DNA from: Porpolomopsis calyptriformis
Taxonomy: Eukaryota; Basidiomycota; Agaricomycetes; Agaricales; Hygrophoraceae
Assembly: GCA_951640195.1 (NCBI GenBank)
Contig: OX621165.1
Location: forward strand, 1,550,001 to 1,614,000
DNA: 64,000 bases
Direction: 5' to 3'
Both the position numbers and the translations under genes were made by a program. The notes under the pieces were generated by a model. The model searched no databases. It was not told the DNA's origin and worked only from the letters and a program-made list of their open reading frames with translations. Below are positions 24,837-38,120 of the stretch, piece after piece. The number at the start of each line of letters is the position of its first letter. The first letter of the stretch is position 1.

Positions 24837-25064
24837 AGCGGCGTGGTTGAAAAAAAAAAAAAAAAAAGAGAGAGCGATGTCGGGAGGGAGGGTGGGAGGG
24901 GAGGCTGTGTGTGGCACTTCGGCTGGAATAATTACCCTTCCGGTGCTCAGCTGACGGTAGGGATCGCTACCCTGGCGCCAGCTGTCACGGCGGGATAGGA
25001 ACCTGACAAGGGGAAGCGGCGGGGAGTGGCTTGAGGACGGGCTTGGCGGTGCACGGGTTCTGCT

Positions 25065-25360
25065 GGGGCTCGCTACCTCAGTTGTTCTTGTCACGTTGAG
25101 CTCAGACCTCGGCGCGCCTGCAGTCGCTGGCCTGGTCTCTGCCTTGGTGATGCTTGTCATGCTGAGGTTGGAACTTGGTTAGGATGTAGCGTCGTATCGA
25201 TGGACCTGGCCCGGCGAGTTCGAGTGATATTGGGGGTCGCTCCCTTGGTGTCCTTGTCACGTTGGGTTTGGAGCTCCATCAGAGGCTGGTCTTTGCGGAG
25301 GCAGGTTCCATTGGGGGTCGCTACCTCAGTTGTTCTTGTCACCTTTGGCCCAGACCTTGG
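25065..25360. repeat. degenerate interspersed repeat, three units
   Basis: Units at about 25065-25110, 25232-25280 and 25313-25360 share the core GGGGGTCGCTACCTCAG (variants) followed by TGTTCTTGTCAC. On the minus strand each core reads as a variant of VTRTTEVASP. A 15-nt inverted pair (GGATAGGAACC core, about 24993-25007 and 25374-25390) lies outside them. It is probably a decayed mobile element. Confidence 0.5.
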
Positions 25361-25797
25361 CGCTTGGGTGGTGTCCGGTTCCTATCCTGTGGGTGTGCAT
25401 TTGCCGCTCTTTCCACTGGTTTTTTTTCTCGTATACCCACTTCCTTGTTTGCGCGCTTGATGGCTACTCTATTCTTTCCCCTTCGTCTCTGCCACAACCC
25501 CATTTTTTGCCTTTCTTGCTTCTCTCATATACCCGTTTTGTTTGCGTCGTTTCTGTTCCTTGCTATTTGTTTCCTGTCTCTCGCTACGTGTACCATATCT
25601 TTCTTCTCACTTTCGTCTTTTCCTCTAGCTTTTTTTTGGTCTTTCACTCTCTCATTTATTCCTTCTAGTCCTTCCTCCCTTCTCCCTCTGTCTCTTGCCA
25701 CGAATTTGTTTCCTTTTTTGCTTGTTTCTCTCGCTGTTCATTACTTTCTGTTTCGCATATTCGGTCCCATTGTTGCAACTGCGGCTTGTCCTTTGGT

Positions 25798-25880
25798 TTT
25801 GGAAGCAGCAGAGCCCGACTTGGGATGCCTTTAACCACATGGCTAAGGAGTATCCCAAGCCCGGCTCTGCTGCCTCCAAA
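25798..25880. repeat. inverted repeat with 31-nt arms
   Basis: Arms 25798-25828 and 25850-25880 pair at 27 of 31 positions around a 21-nt loop. Each arm carries the core GGCAGCAGAGCC (or its variant) followed by TTGGGAT. It is likely a fold-back or MITE end. Confidence 0.6.
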
Positions 25881-26135
25881 GTGAAGGGATGAGGCGCATC
25901 ACCTATTAATTCCCTTCCCCCCTTCCTCGAATTTTTTCCTCCCTTTTTTCTTCTATATACTGCGTCTGATTATCACTTCATTCTTCTCACTTTCGTCCCC
26001 TGTTACAAATAGCTTTATTCTCTTAGTTCACACACACTCTTGCCTCTCTCGTGTATCCATTTCTTGCCTCACGCGAAGCGCGGTGGTTAACTGCATTCGC
26101 TGATTCCATATAATTGATCAATCCCGATCCTACCG

Positions 26136-26985
<850 letters not shown>

Positions 26986-27160
26986 TGACGAAGATGGCAA
27001 GCAAGATGTTGGTCCAAAAGCGGTGACGATCTCAGGCGAACGAATTCCAATGTCCTGTGGCTGCACCTGTTTCCGTTCAGGGATCAGCATCCAGTTGAGA
27101 ATACGTTCGATATGTAATTTAATGACAATTTGTCTAAAGGGATGCGAATCTCGCTACATT

Positions 27161-28980
27161 CTACCTTTCTGTTCCGCACACGCTCCCCGGCAGCATCACG
27201 TTCAGATCCAGATAGACATCAGCTGCTCGTTTCCACTGTTCCCATGGTTCTTGCCCAGGAACGACTCTCGCGCGAAACACCTTGAACGTCCATGCCTCAA
27301 AGCGGTCTAGAGCGAGAAGGCACCAGAGAACGACCATGGTCGATATAATGCCGCCAACTTTCGAATCAACGTCGTCCAGGACATGCGTGACCGCAACAGG
27401 GAAGGAGGCTGGGGAAAGGAGGGGGGAGGGGATGCGATTCGTTCGTATTCGTTGGGCGAAGCTCAGCTTGTTGGAGTGGTGCAGAGTCGCGGGATTTGGA
27501 GAGAATATAGTTAGGAATAAATCAGGGGAAGAAGGGAAGAAAATGCGTTCCGAAGTGTTGCCCAGAAGGAGAGCGTGTTGTGCAGAAGGAGTGAGAAAGA
27601 GGGTCGTGAAGAAGCGCGGGGAGAGGTAATGTATGGTTAGTCGTGATTCGTTGCTGGTCTTGGTCTTGGAGAAATTATGGGGGAGGTACACTTGGCGGGG
27701 ACACGATGGATCGGCCGGAATAAGGATTACACTGATACCCGTTTCGTCAACTCGTGAGGTGAGAAATTTTTCAAGGCGTGTCCTCGCAAACTTCTCCAAG
27801 AGTCCCTCCTTTAACCACTTGATCCCTCCGCCTAAAACTTCACCACCGACAACTACACCGGGCTCTGTTTCACTCACCCATTCTGATGTCGTAGGATGAG
27901 GCTCAGGCCTTACATAGACATCAAGGCGTTTCTTGTGATGAAGAATCCAAGCCTGGTAGAGAATGCGAGGAGAGGAGAGAAAAAGGACGAAGGGGGTTTT
28001 TAAAAGCGCTAATAAGATGGCGGTGGTCGTCAACGGAGCAGCAGAAGTTGGCCTGAGGATGGCCGACGATTTCAACGGGCCAGGGGTGGGCATTGTGGTC
28101 GAGGGAGACAACAAGTACAAATTAACGCGTATTGTAGGTAGTGGAGGTAGTGCAGAATTGGCGGTCTCTAGGCGAGAAAAAGTGGGAGCGTGTGTGGGTC
28201 TCTTGACGGAGACAGTGTAAAAACCGGACCGGTCGTTAAAGGGCGATACATGGAATTCGCGGAGGAAGGTCCACTGATGGTGAAAACTTTTTGACCAGTA
28301 GTATTAAATCGAACATGATACAGATTCATGAAGAACTGACCCATTTGGTGGCATGGGATCTTCATTTTGCCCTGCTTCCAAGACATGTACGTGGCTTTCA
28401 CCGAAAGTATTGTGAATCTGGCGAGAGAAGTAATACAGCTCACGATCGAGGTCCAGCAGAAAGGGAGAGTTACTTCGAGAACCGTGATCCAGAACACACC
28501 CCTCGGCTTGTAGCAGAAGTATACGGTCAACGGGTTAATACCCTCATAGCCAAGGAAGCTAGGCATAGTCATGATCCACGCGTCTTCTAAGACATCCCTC
28601 CCGCGAATGTGACCACGATCGATGAGTAATTTAACAAGCTTTTCTTTGATCATCAGGGGGTGACTTTTGGGGTCATGACTTAGATACGGCGTCGAACGAA
28701 GACCTGTCAAGCGACCCCAAATTCCACCATAGCCAAAAACCAAGCCTCGCGCAAGATCAAGCGAATGACTTTCGAGTGCATTGAGGGACAATAAATATGA
28801 GAGTGTCGAATATGTAAAAGAATGAGACGATTCGGGTGGAAGGAATCTTGCATGTGTAACACGGTTTGCGAGGACGTATCCTTGTGCTAGACGAACGTAA
28901 CGATTTTGGTGCCTTTGGTAAATCGCATATGATAGAGAGAGACAAACGACGGCGACAGCCACATCTAAGAAGAGAAACAT
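27161..28980 (-). CDS. DUF1365 family protein
   Basis: Three exons, complement of 27161-28286, 28341-28417 and 28474-28980, give 569 aa. It begins with an apparent membrane anchor (MFLFLDVAVAVVCLSLSYAI). DUF1365 signatures follow: THARFLPPESSHSFTYSTLS, TMPSFLGYEGINPLTVYFCY, IHNTFGESHVHVLEAGQ, and HHQWTFLREFHVSPFNDRSG. The long C-terminal part holds another hydrophobic region (TTTAILLALLKTPFVLFLSS) and ends GSVCGTER. The family function is not established. Bacterial members sit beside fatty-acid-modifying enzymes, so a lipid link is only inference. A TIR transposon lies 98 bp upstream of its start. Confidence 0.85.
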
Positions 28981-29078
28981 GGAATGGTATTACATAATAT
29001 GCTTCAAGAGTGTCCCATTGCATCCGAGGAAAGATTTAAGCCTGCCAGTCTAAGTTAAGGGGATACCGGGGTGTGACG

Positions 29079-29958
29079 CTCAGTAAAAACGGAAGTCGAC
29101 TTGGTGAGTTAATAGTCTGAGTTTAGTCGATATCTAGTCGTCATTTTGGATACCAATAATTGCCATCAAACTTAGTCTACACTCAGTCGACGTTTAGTCG
29201 ATGTTCGGTCGACTTCAGTCAAGAATATGATTGAAAATTTTTCGTTAAGTGTCATCTAGACCTGCCCTCAACTGCAGTCATATGTTGGTTCGTTTTGTTC
29301 CGAGTCGTTTCTCATTTCCCCACTTATTATCCCTTTAGCCTAAGCCACTGTTTGCACCCCCACTGGCCTTTACAACCCTGCAGTCTCAGTGCTGGCGTCT
29401 GTCTCCTTGTCTTATCTTCTTGTCTCTGCTGCGCTCACTGTGGATCTGTTTATCATCTGTGCTGTGCTCATTGTGGTTCTGCTGGACGAGCTTCTGGAAT
29501 GGCCATACCCTTGGTTCTGGTATCTCTGCATCCATTGTATGGAGGGTCTCTAACATGTTCTGCCTCTTTCTAACAAGTATCTACGTAAGCTAGTTCTTGG
29601 GATTGTGAAGGATCAATGTATAGGGCTTCAGGCTCGTTATTGTGACAACGGAGGTAGCGGCCAATCCTGGTGCTACGAGTGGTTGGAATGATAGTACCTT
29701 CTATGCATGCAATATATATATATATTTCGCAATTTTTGTAAGATTTTGAGTGACTACTATCCGACTACTATCCGACTTTTAAGTGACTTTTACACCGACT
29801 TTCGCTTGGTTCCATCAGATCTGTAATGCCGATGCCAACTCGATACGACTAACCCGACTAAATCGCGTTGCCAAAATCGACATTTAGTCGCCCATCAGTC
29901 GTTTCCGACTTTTTACTGACTATATACGACAATAATCCGACTTTTCGTTTTTACTGAG
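29079..29958. mobile_element. non-autonomous TIR DNA transposon (about 880 bp)
   Basis: Terminal inverted repeats begin CTCAGTAAAAACG at 29079 and end in its exact complement at 29958. A 7-bp direct repeat TGTGACG flanks both sides (29072-29078 and 29959-29965), or 8 bp if the shared G is counted. Both subterminal regions are packed with AGTCG/CGACT motifs, for example 29091-29225 and 29750-29945, as in transposase-binding arrays. No transposase ORF is present. The short-TIR, 7-8-bp-duplication pattern is closest to hAT, but the class is not certain. It lies between the divergent DUF1365 and UTP10 genes. Confidence 0.82.
29712..29725. repeat. AT dinucleotide microsatellite
   Basis: Seven AT units lie inside the TIR transposon, just inward of its right subterminal array. 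Confidence 0.7.
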
Positions 29959-30200
29959 TGTGACGCCAGACGTTTCACTGTGAGATGGAGGAGGTTGAGG
30001 TAATGTTGGATCACCGGTCTACGGCCCCAAGTTGACCTAGACGCAATCTCCATCGTAAAGGTGGTTTTCACTAGTTGACCATTTAGTTCTACTCGACTTC
30101 GATGAAGCGCCTTCACTTGCGCGTACTCACCACACATCCCATGCGGGAACTCGAGTAGTAAATCATGATTATGTAATTTAGCCTTTTTTTCTCTCTCGGA

Positions 30201-33200
30201 ATGCCAGTATCAAGTCTTGCCCTGCAGCTGGCGCAAGGCGCGTCACTAAATTCGAATATCCTCTCTCACAAAAGACATTGTGAATCGTATCTTTTTACCG
30301 GACGAGAAGCTGATGAACATGACTTGGAATCGATTCACGCGTTGGGAGTAAACGGTCTCCTACAACTCTCTTCTCTCGATCATTCCTTACGTGCATACGA
30401 GCAAGTTTTGTTTTCCGATGCGGTCAAAGGTATCGATAGAACACTTCTGTCGGCAGATGCCCATGCAGAATTGAATAAACAAATCGCGGAATTCCTAAGG
30501 ATACTTGGCCCTTACCTTATGGAGCCCCCCACAGGAAAAGTCATCGAATGGCTTGTAAGACGTTTCAGGTACGTTACGTGTCTAGAGCTGCCTCCTTTGA
30601 AGGGCTGAATCGACGCAACTGTTTTTGTTCTTTTTTCAACATTTACACAGGATCAACGAATTCAACGTAGAGGATGTCCTCGCGCTTTTCTGGCCCTATC
30701 ACGAGTCCCCGCACTTTGCCAAAGTGCTTACGATCCTCCACATCAAGTGTGTTTCTTTGTTATATCTATTTTCCAAACTCGAATACACCCGACAGGAAGC
30801 AATCAATCTGGAGCTTCCTTCTAGCCTTCAAATCCGCCACCCAATGCGTTCCACGCGTCTCCCTCGTCACACAAATGTTGCGAAACTCGGACTTGTCTCG
30901 TTTTATCACTGCTCTCCTCCCTGATGCAATCAAAGGTGGATACGCACACCGCACCCTGTTAGCTTTCAATGCGGCCAGTCTACATGACTTCATTCTTCGT
31001 AGTAAAACATTAGACGAAGGCACTGTAGCGTTCCTTCTGCCAGCCTTGTTGGAGCCATTGCAGAGCTACTCCTCGCAAGCTAAAACCTCTCCGAAAGATT
31101 CCATTGTACGATCATCAGTCCAGTTCCCAGCTCCTAAATTGACTAAACATTCCCACTAGCTTGGGAGCTACATCCTTCTCGCAGCTCTTTCTCAAAAATG
31201 TCACTTTGCACCCAAGGCCTTGAAAGTCATCATAGGTGCCATGGCGAGCTGTGCCCGTCGTGTTACCACACAGCAATTTATTAATGCGGCTGTATCCATT
31301 TGTGAACCCCAAGACGAACTAGACCATTTCTCAGATGACACAATCAAGTCTATGCTTCGGCTCTCGTGGGTCGATCACCTTTTGATTGCTTATTCTGACT
31401 GAAATATGAACCCAAGGGACATTGTCACCGAACTTCAGAAGGCCACTATGTGGGTTGGGATTGAAAAACTGATCTGCCCCATGCTCTCTGGACTTGAGCA
31501 AAGGTATATCTTTCTCCGACCCCCTGATTACTCCTTGTGAATAGGAAGTATTTTAGGATGAACGAAGAAGCTGCCTTCTCAATCGTCCAATCACTCGTGA
31601 CATCTACGAATATTCCTCAGAGCATAGTCCAACAAACCATTACATTGCTCATGAGGCAAACGATCGCCGCACAAGAATCTTCTTCCGCCCTCCCGGCTGT
31701 CCATCAGCTATTATCCGTCATTCCTCAGCGGCACCCTGTAATTTTTAAAAATGCAGGGGAAACTTTGTCTCTGGAGGGCGATGACATGAAAGTACTCGTG
31801 GAACAGCTGGCCATTTCCTTATCCATCGTACGTACATATCTGCTCTCCGTTATGCTGTCGTTGGCCTTATACAAATGGTGCAGACATATCCCGGAGAGAA
31901 CCCAAACAGTGCGTCAGGCGACAACGAAACTATAGACCTGATAGTTGCCTCCACCAGCGCCGAGGACGTGGTTCGGGTGCATGCCGTCAAGGGTTTGATA
32001 AATACGCTATCAGCGAATCCAATCGCTTCAGAACTTGTGCGTCAAAATAGCCATCTCCAGGCTGTTCTTGATTGAAGAAACGTTTATCTAGGATTCCGTT
32101 CACTCAGCCCTTCTCGCCCGTGTTCAGGACACAAGCACGGAGGTTCTCGGTGCCCTCTACGCGCACCCAACTCTTATCATCCCTGTCTTGTTGAAAAATT
32201 ACGATTCCTTCATCTCACATCTCACGAGCTCACTCTGCTCATCCGCGTCCAAGCCAGCTCGTGCTCTCTTACGCACACATCTCACATTCCTCGCATCACA
32301 TTTTTGTCCTACAGTCGACTCTGCAGTCTTGAGCGACCTATTTCACAGGATCTTCTTCCCTTTCTTAATGTTCTCAAAACCGCGACAACGGACTGCCGAA
32401 GTTGTATGGGAAATCATTTCAAAAAGTGAGAAGGATGACGGTATTGCGAAATATGAGCTGCTTGGGGGATGTATCGATCTATGGAAGGGGGCAGACGATG
32501 CGAATCTCGTGGAGAAAATGAGCAGCTTAAATCTTGCCCTGGCTTCACAGATCGCAGGTAAGCCTGCTATCTCCCTCTTTTTCCCAATTTCCCGCTCACG
32601 CGGAACAATGATACTCAGGAAATATTCTAATTTCCGACCATTTCTGCGAGCACTTTGACACCCTTCTACAAAAGTTAGGGGACACTAACGTCCATATTCG
32701 TCTTATGGGTTATTTGATTACCCGTTCTTTGCTTGCCTGTCTCTCTGGGAGAAATCAAATAGACGCCGCTCCCAAAGTACTACAAGCCTTGAATTTCGAA
32801 GAGGTGGTTGGACAAGGAACACCATGGAGAGGTGTTGACAACACAACAAATGTAAGCGTCCTTCTGAGAAATGTGTCCTATGTCTAGCGAGTTAATCGAG
32901 ATATTTCAGGTCCTGCTTAGTGACAGTCTAGTCAAAGTTGTTGTACTCAAGCCGAGCAGCTCGAGCACCATCCTTTGCTTACAGACCTCCATTGTGGCGG
33001 TGATACTTGGGATTCCGCCTCCTATGACCGTTCCGATAGATTGGTTTGCCAAATCTTATTCTGTATGTTTATTTTCTTCTCCATTCAGTCACCATCTCAA
33101 ACGATAATTTACAGGATATCAATGACTGCGGGGCTTACCCCTACGTGGAGCTTATGCGCGCTGTGTATAAACTCGCTAACTCCACTCCTGCACCTCTTTC

Positions 33201-36200
33201 AACTAGTTTGCTTGGGACACTCTTTGAAAACCTCAAGGACGACTCCCTCGCTTTTCTTGCTGGCGTCTGGACCAACTCTGATGACAACGAAATCCGTATA
33301 GCGGCATTGCGTCACGCAGAGGCATTTTTTGAAGCATATAGGCCCGCGGAACGCTCCGTAGACTTCCAGAGTGTCCTGCCTTCCCTTTTTGTTACTTTGC
33401 AGACAACAGATCCCCGTGTAAAGGAAGCTGCTTTCGCATGTATTTCGCAATTGGTACTACTAAGCGAGAAGCCGTTCTCATCTCTATATGGCTTCGACAC
33501 TATTTACGGTGAAGGTTCAGGTGAGAAATACTTTCTAGTACATATGCATGTTGTATGCTGAAGTCTCTCTGTCTCAGATAAGCTCCAATTCTTAGATAGA
33601 GATGATTACAGGAAGTACATCATGGCACTTTCAGAGCATAAAGAATACCTCGCTTCCGATTCAAATTACATCTCGCTGTTTCACCAACAGCATCTGGCAG
33701 GAATCAAGTCAAATAAAAGAAAGGAGGCTGAGTATGCATGTCTTATTCATTCTGATCAAATACATGGGTAACTTTTATGCATCAGATACAAAAAGCGCGT
33801 GTTGTGCTACCTACTTTCGCACGTCAATGCTATCTCGTCGCTTGATGCCCAACTCGCGATCCTTAGGGCGGTCAGATATGTTTCCGACCCAGTTAGGGCT
33901 GTCTCTTTGCTCCATGCGATGCAAGGATTAGTCAAGGACCCTCCATCCCAAGACAAGCTGGCGAATACGTACGGTTCGGGTTTGGAAGAATTCACGAGCC
34001 TTGTGTTATCTTCGTTCGATCAATCAGTGTCCGACGGGCTCGACGACCCTGACAGTCCGCTGTGGCTAACCTTTATTCAATCTTTGGAACATGGTTTCCG
34101 GCCAGGTATGACGTCGGGTATTATACGAACCAACCTAACGATGTCTTAGGATCCCCGTTGTCTCCGCGAGCCACTCTCATCAAGTCTTTGGAAAGCGGCC
34201 TTTTCGGCAGTCTGTCGCTCGACCACAAGTTTGAAGTGTGCAATGTACTACTGAAAGCGGGTATCCGGGATGCTCAGATGGTATGAGACGATTTACAATT
34301 CACTTATTAGTCAATTGCCCTGACGCACTCCAAAGTATCAGGACTGCAAGAACCTTCTTGTCAATGTGTTGAACGAGGTCCCGCTCATCATTCAACTGTT
34401 GACATCCCTTCAACCTCTGACAACCATCGATACACCTCGTGCCAGTAAGCGCCCGAGGCTAACTGAGTGAGCGGACAACGTCTTTGGCAGTATGTGTGGG
34501 TGTTGACGTTCGTAATTGTTCAAGATCAGCAGAAGACTCCCTATCATGTTTAACGCTACTCTCGGAAATTCTCGGAACCAAATCACTCCCTGGCTCCCTT
34601 GATCTCGTATCGCGACTGCTGGAAACTTTGGGTTTAGTAATACAATACCCATCCCGCACCCAAGCCGACATGAGCTATCTTGAACAATTGTTGATGTCGG
34701 CTGTAGAAAATGCAGCGGAGAAAATCGCAGTTCGTCGATCAGACAGTTTTCCTGGTTTTGCAATTTTTAATCAACTGTTCCAACAGGAGGCACCTAATCT
34801 GACCCCCAGCGCAGTCAGGCTGGATGTCCTGGTAGAACTTATCAGAGGTGTGTTCTGCCTTCCGATCATTCAAGCATTCGCTCATAACGTCTTTCTATTC
34901 TATGAATATGTAGTCGCTAATAATCCCCAAACTTTCCACCAAGCATTGCTCTTGATGGCAAGTTTATCTCGTCTTGTCCCTGACTCGGTTTTGCACAATA
35001 TCATGCCTGTATTCACATTTATGGGATCGAATGTTTTCCACCGCGACGATTCATACAGTTTCAAAGTAGTACAAAAGGTCAGCCTTTCGCGTTAGTTATC
35101 CGTGGACATGAGTTTACTGATGCTGCATCAGACAATCGAGAGTATTGTTCCAGTTATGGCCTCATCTCTCAAAAAAGCACATACCGATCGTCTGGCCCTC
35201 TACATTGGATCTAAAGACTTCCTGCGCATCTTCACCGAGGCTACAAATCATATACCGCGTCATCGGCGGTCGAAGTGGGTGACCCCTATTCTACTGTTTA
35301 TTGGGACTCATTGCAACCATTAAAGGTTTTTCGCGCACCTTGTGGATGTGCTCGGGCCACAGGATTTTCTAGCCGCAGTGTTGATGCTCCTTCTGGAAAA
35401 GGTTGTGAACAGAATGATTCGACAAAATCCAGAAGACATCCAGGGGTCCCTGAATCTTCAAATCTCTATCCTTCAGCATTATTCCCCCCCCATGCAACTT
35501 CTTGTATGCGCAACGTTTTTATGGGTAAAGTTATGACTCAAATATACCTCTTAGGTCTTGGTAGAGCTTCTGCGAGAAAGTCGGCGATTGATCATCCGCG
35601 CGCAAGACCCGGAAGATCTTACATCTACGTTCTTAGAATTGATGCCGTGGGTACATGTTCTATGCGTGTGGTCGTCTTTGTTGATTTCTTGTCGGCGATA
35701 GAGATGAAGAGACGGCAGGGCCTTCGTCAGCTGTATTCAAGCGCAGAGCGCAAGCACTCCTTCTTTTCGTCGAACATGCTCTCAAGTCTTTGTCCCCTCC
35801 CTTACCCGTTGATTCTACGTCAGAGGACAGTGGTTTGAGTGATTTAACTGCTTTATTGGTAGATATCGCAACACCGCATGGCATTCCAGAGAGTGAGAAG
35901 AATACAGATATCGTGTCTCAAACCGCACGTTCTTGCTTGACCCAAGCTGCGCGTATGATGGCGGCTGCTGATTTCGTTGGCACCTCGTTGGTGATGCTTG
36001 AATCTGAAGAAGATCGGGTCAGTGACCACCTTCACAGGTTTACATGGATAATGTCTGATTTATGACAGATTGAAGCTGCCGCTCTTGACCTCCTGGCAGA
36101 ACATTTACCAAGCGTGTCAGATAAGACCCGCCTCGAAGTCACTCCCACCATAGAGAAGATTCTCGGGTCCATTCGGAAAATTATACCTTTGCATCAGGAA

Positions 36201-37978
36201 GGTCGACTGCCAGTGTCCGCATTCAACGCGTTAAAGATAATCATTACTACGAGTCCTCCTGGACAAGAGAAATCTCTCACGGATCTTATCCCTATGGTAC
36301 TTGAATCCATCAAAAGCGGGAAATCAACAGCGTCAGCGATGGCAGTTCTTCCATCTTTAATGTTAGCTTTTTCGCCTTTGCGTTGTTACTGCTCTTGACG
36401 ATCGATACGATAGAAATAAGGTTGGGCCACGCGTTATACCTTCCTTTCGCGAAATTGTCACACGCTGTGTTCTGGTTCTCCGCCAAGACGGACAGGGTGC
36501 AGCCGTCTTTTATTACCTCTTGGCTGGTAATGACTGATTTTGGTCACAGATGAGTCTGTTATTGATGACGAAACCTTGAACGTGTTCCGAGCCTTGCTTA
36601 ACACTATCCCGACTTTCTGGAGCGCAGAAGAGCTTTCTCAAGTTGTCCGCCTTTATCTAGACCGCTGTGCCAGCACACGCAGCGTGGCAATACCAACGTT
36701 GGTAAAAACTATTGCAAAGCAAGTACCTGCAAAAGTTCTCCTTCCGACTCTGTGTGAGGTGTGGCCTTCTGTCAGAGCGTCACAAGGGGTTTGTGTTTCG
36801 AATGATCGATGCACTAAGGCAGCTGACGCAGACTGACTTCAGGGAAATCATTATCGATATATTGGGTATTCCCATCTTTTAAAAAGAGCTATGCGTAACG
36901 CTCCTAGACATGCTGTGCTTGAGCATCTGCGTTCTTTGTTCAAGGTCTTCCTCGAAGAATTTGAAATTTCATCCTCACAGAGTGATGAGGTAGCGATCTT
37001 ACTTGCATCATGTCCTTATGCTGATGGATGATCTGAAGGCCGAAGATCAAACAATATCCTCCTTCCTGGAGCTTGTCGTCAAGCTGAACGAGGCCACCTT
37101 CCGACCGCTATTCCGACGCTTACACGACTGGGCGTTCCTTGCGGAAACCAGTATGTCGAGCTTTTGCCCTTATCGCCCTTCTGCATTATTAAATGACGTG
37201 ATTTAGACCATGAAGATACACGAAGAATCACGTTCTGCCGTGTCTATGTTTCGCTGCTGGACTACTTCAAGGTAAGTCCACCCGTCACCAAGAGTGATTA
37301 CAATAAACGTTCAACAAATGTTGATTAGGAATTGATGACACCATATATGTCATTCATGCTACCGTCTTTTATCGACGTCCTCAAGGGTTGCACCTACTCG
37401 TCGACAGCGGAAAAAACGCTGTGGTCCATTGTCATTGATTGCTTGACCAAAACCTTCGCTTTCGACGATGGAGGTAAGGATATACATGACCGGACGACTT
37501 CATGTCTACTTAACAACTATCTTCCATTAGCCTTTTGGCGTGACGAAAAACTACGCCAGATCTCGCCGCTATTGACCGAGCAAGTTGCTGCGTGTCTAAG
37601 GCTGAACAGCCCTGACGGAAAATCAAAGTTATCAAGCTGCCTGAGCGCCATGACCTCTTGTGTGAACGACGAGGCGCTGCTAAAGTCTATCAATCTTGAT
37701 CTGTTGATGCACACACGATCTGAAGATCCCCGACTACGTTTGTTTGCCCTGACTTGCTCTGAGACACTCTGGAGGGCTCATGGTGGTAAATTAATTGGTA
37801 TGTAAAAGGGCTGCAACACCTCGAATGCAGTTTTGACAAATTTCTCTTAGGGTTCTCTGCTGAAACGACAAGCTTCATCGCGGAATGCACCGAAGACGAA
37901 AATGATAACATTGTAAAGCAGGCACATAGATTGAAAGATGCAGTAAAAAGTGTGGCAGGAAACGTAGGAGATCGATAG
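30201..37978 (+). CDS. UTP10: UTP10 / HEATR1, U3 snoRNP-associated HEAT-repeat protein
   Basis: A large multi-exon gene with more than 20 short introns, roughly 1,900-2,000 aa. The start [20 protein letters not shown] and [20 protein letters not shown], then [20 protein letters not shown], match the UTP10 N-terminus. HEAT-like helices run throughout, including [20 protein letters not shown] and [18 protein letters not shown]. The C-terminal BP28CT-type region is [20 protein letters not shown] followed by [15 protein letters not shown]. The last exon ends [12 protein letters not shown]10 is part of the t-UTP/SSU processome in the nucleolus and links rDNA transcription to 18S processing. I checked the introns near 31110, 32040, 35270, 36360 and 36785. 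Each restores the frame, so the gene looks intact. Confidence 0.93.
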
Positions 37979-38120
37979 CGTCCCATGAAATCAGTATTAT
38001 TTTGTTGATAAGTAACCAAGGTTTCTCCCAGCACAGCTCGGCCTAACCCTCTAGTGAGATACCTACTTGATTGATAATTAACCTCGGAGGGTATACATTA
38101 CACGATGAGAAATGTTGTCC

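Larger units (their letters stand above)
24837..26135. other. repeat-rich, low-complexity intergenic stretch
   Basis: This holds a poly-A run (24850-24867), GC-rich degenerate repeats (25065-25390), a long pyrimidine-rich tract (about 25400-25800 and 25900-26080) and a fold-back (25798-25880). Open frames across the pyrimidine tract encode only Phe/Leu/Ser-rich sequence and are not credible genes. Confidence 0.6.

Noticed and set aside
25262..25834. 190-codon Phe/Leu/Ser-rich plus-strand ORF
   Set aside because: It runs through a pyrimidine-rich low-complexity tract. Several frames are open, and no domain or start context is present.
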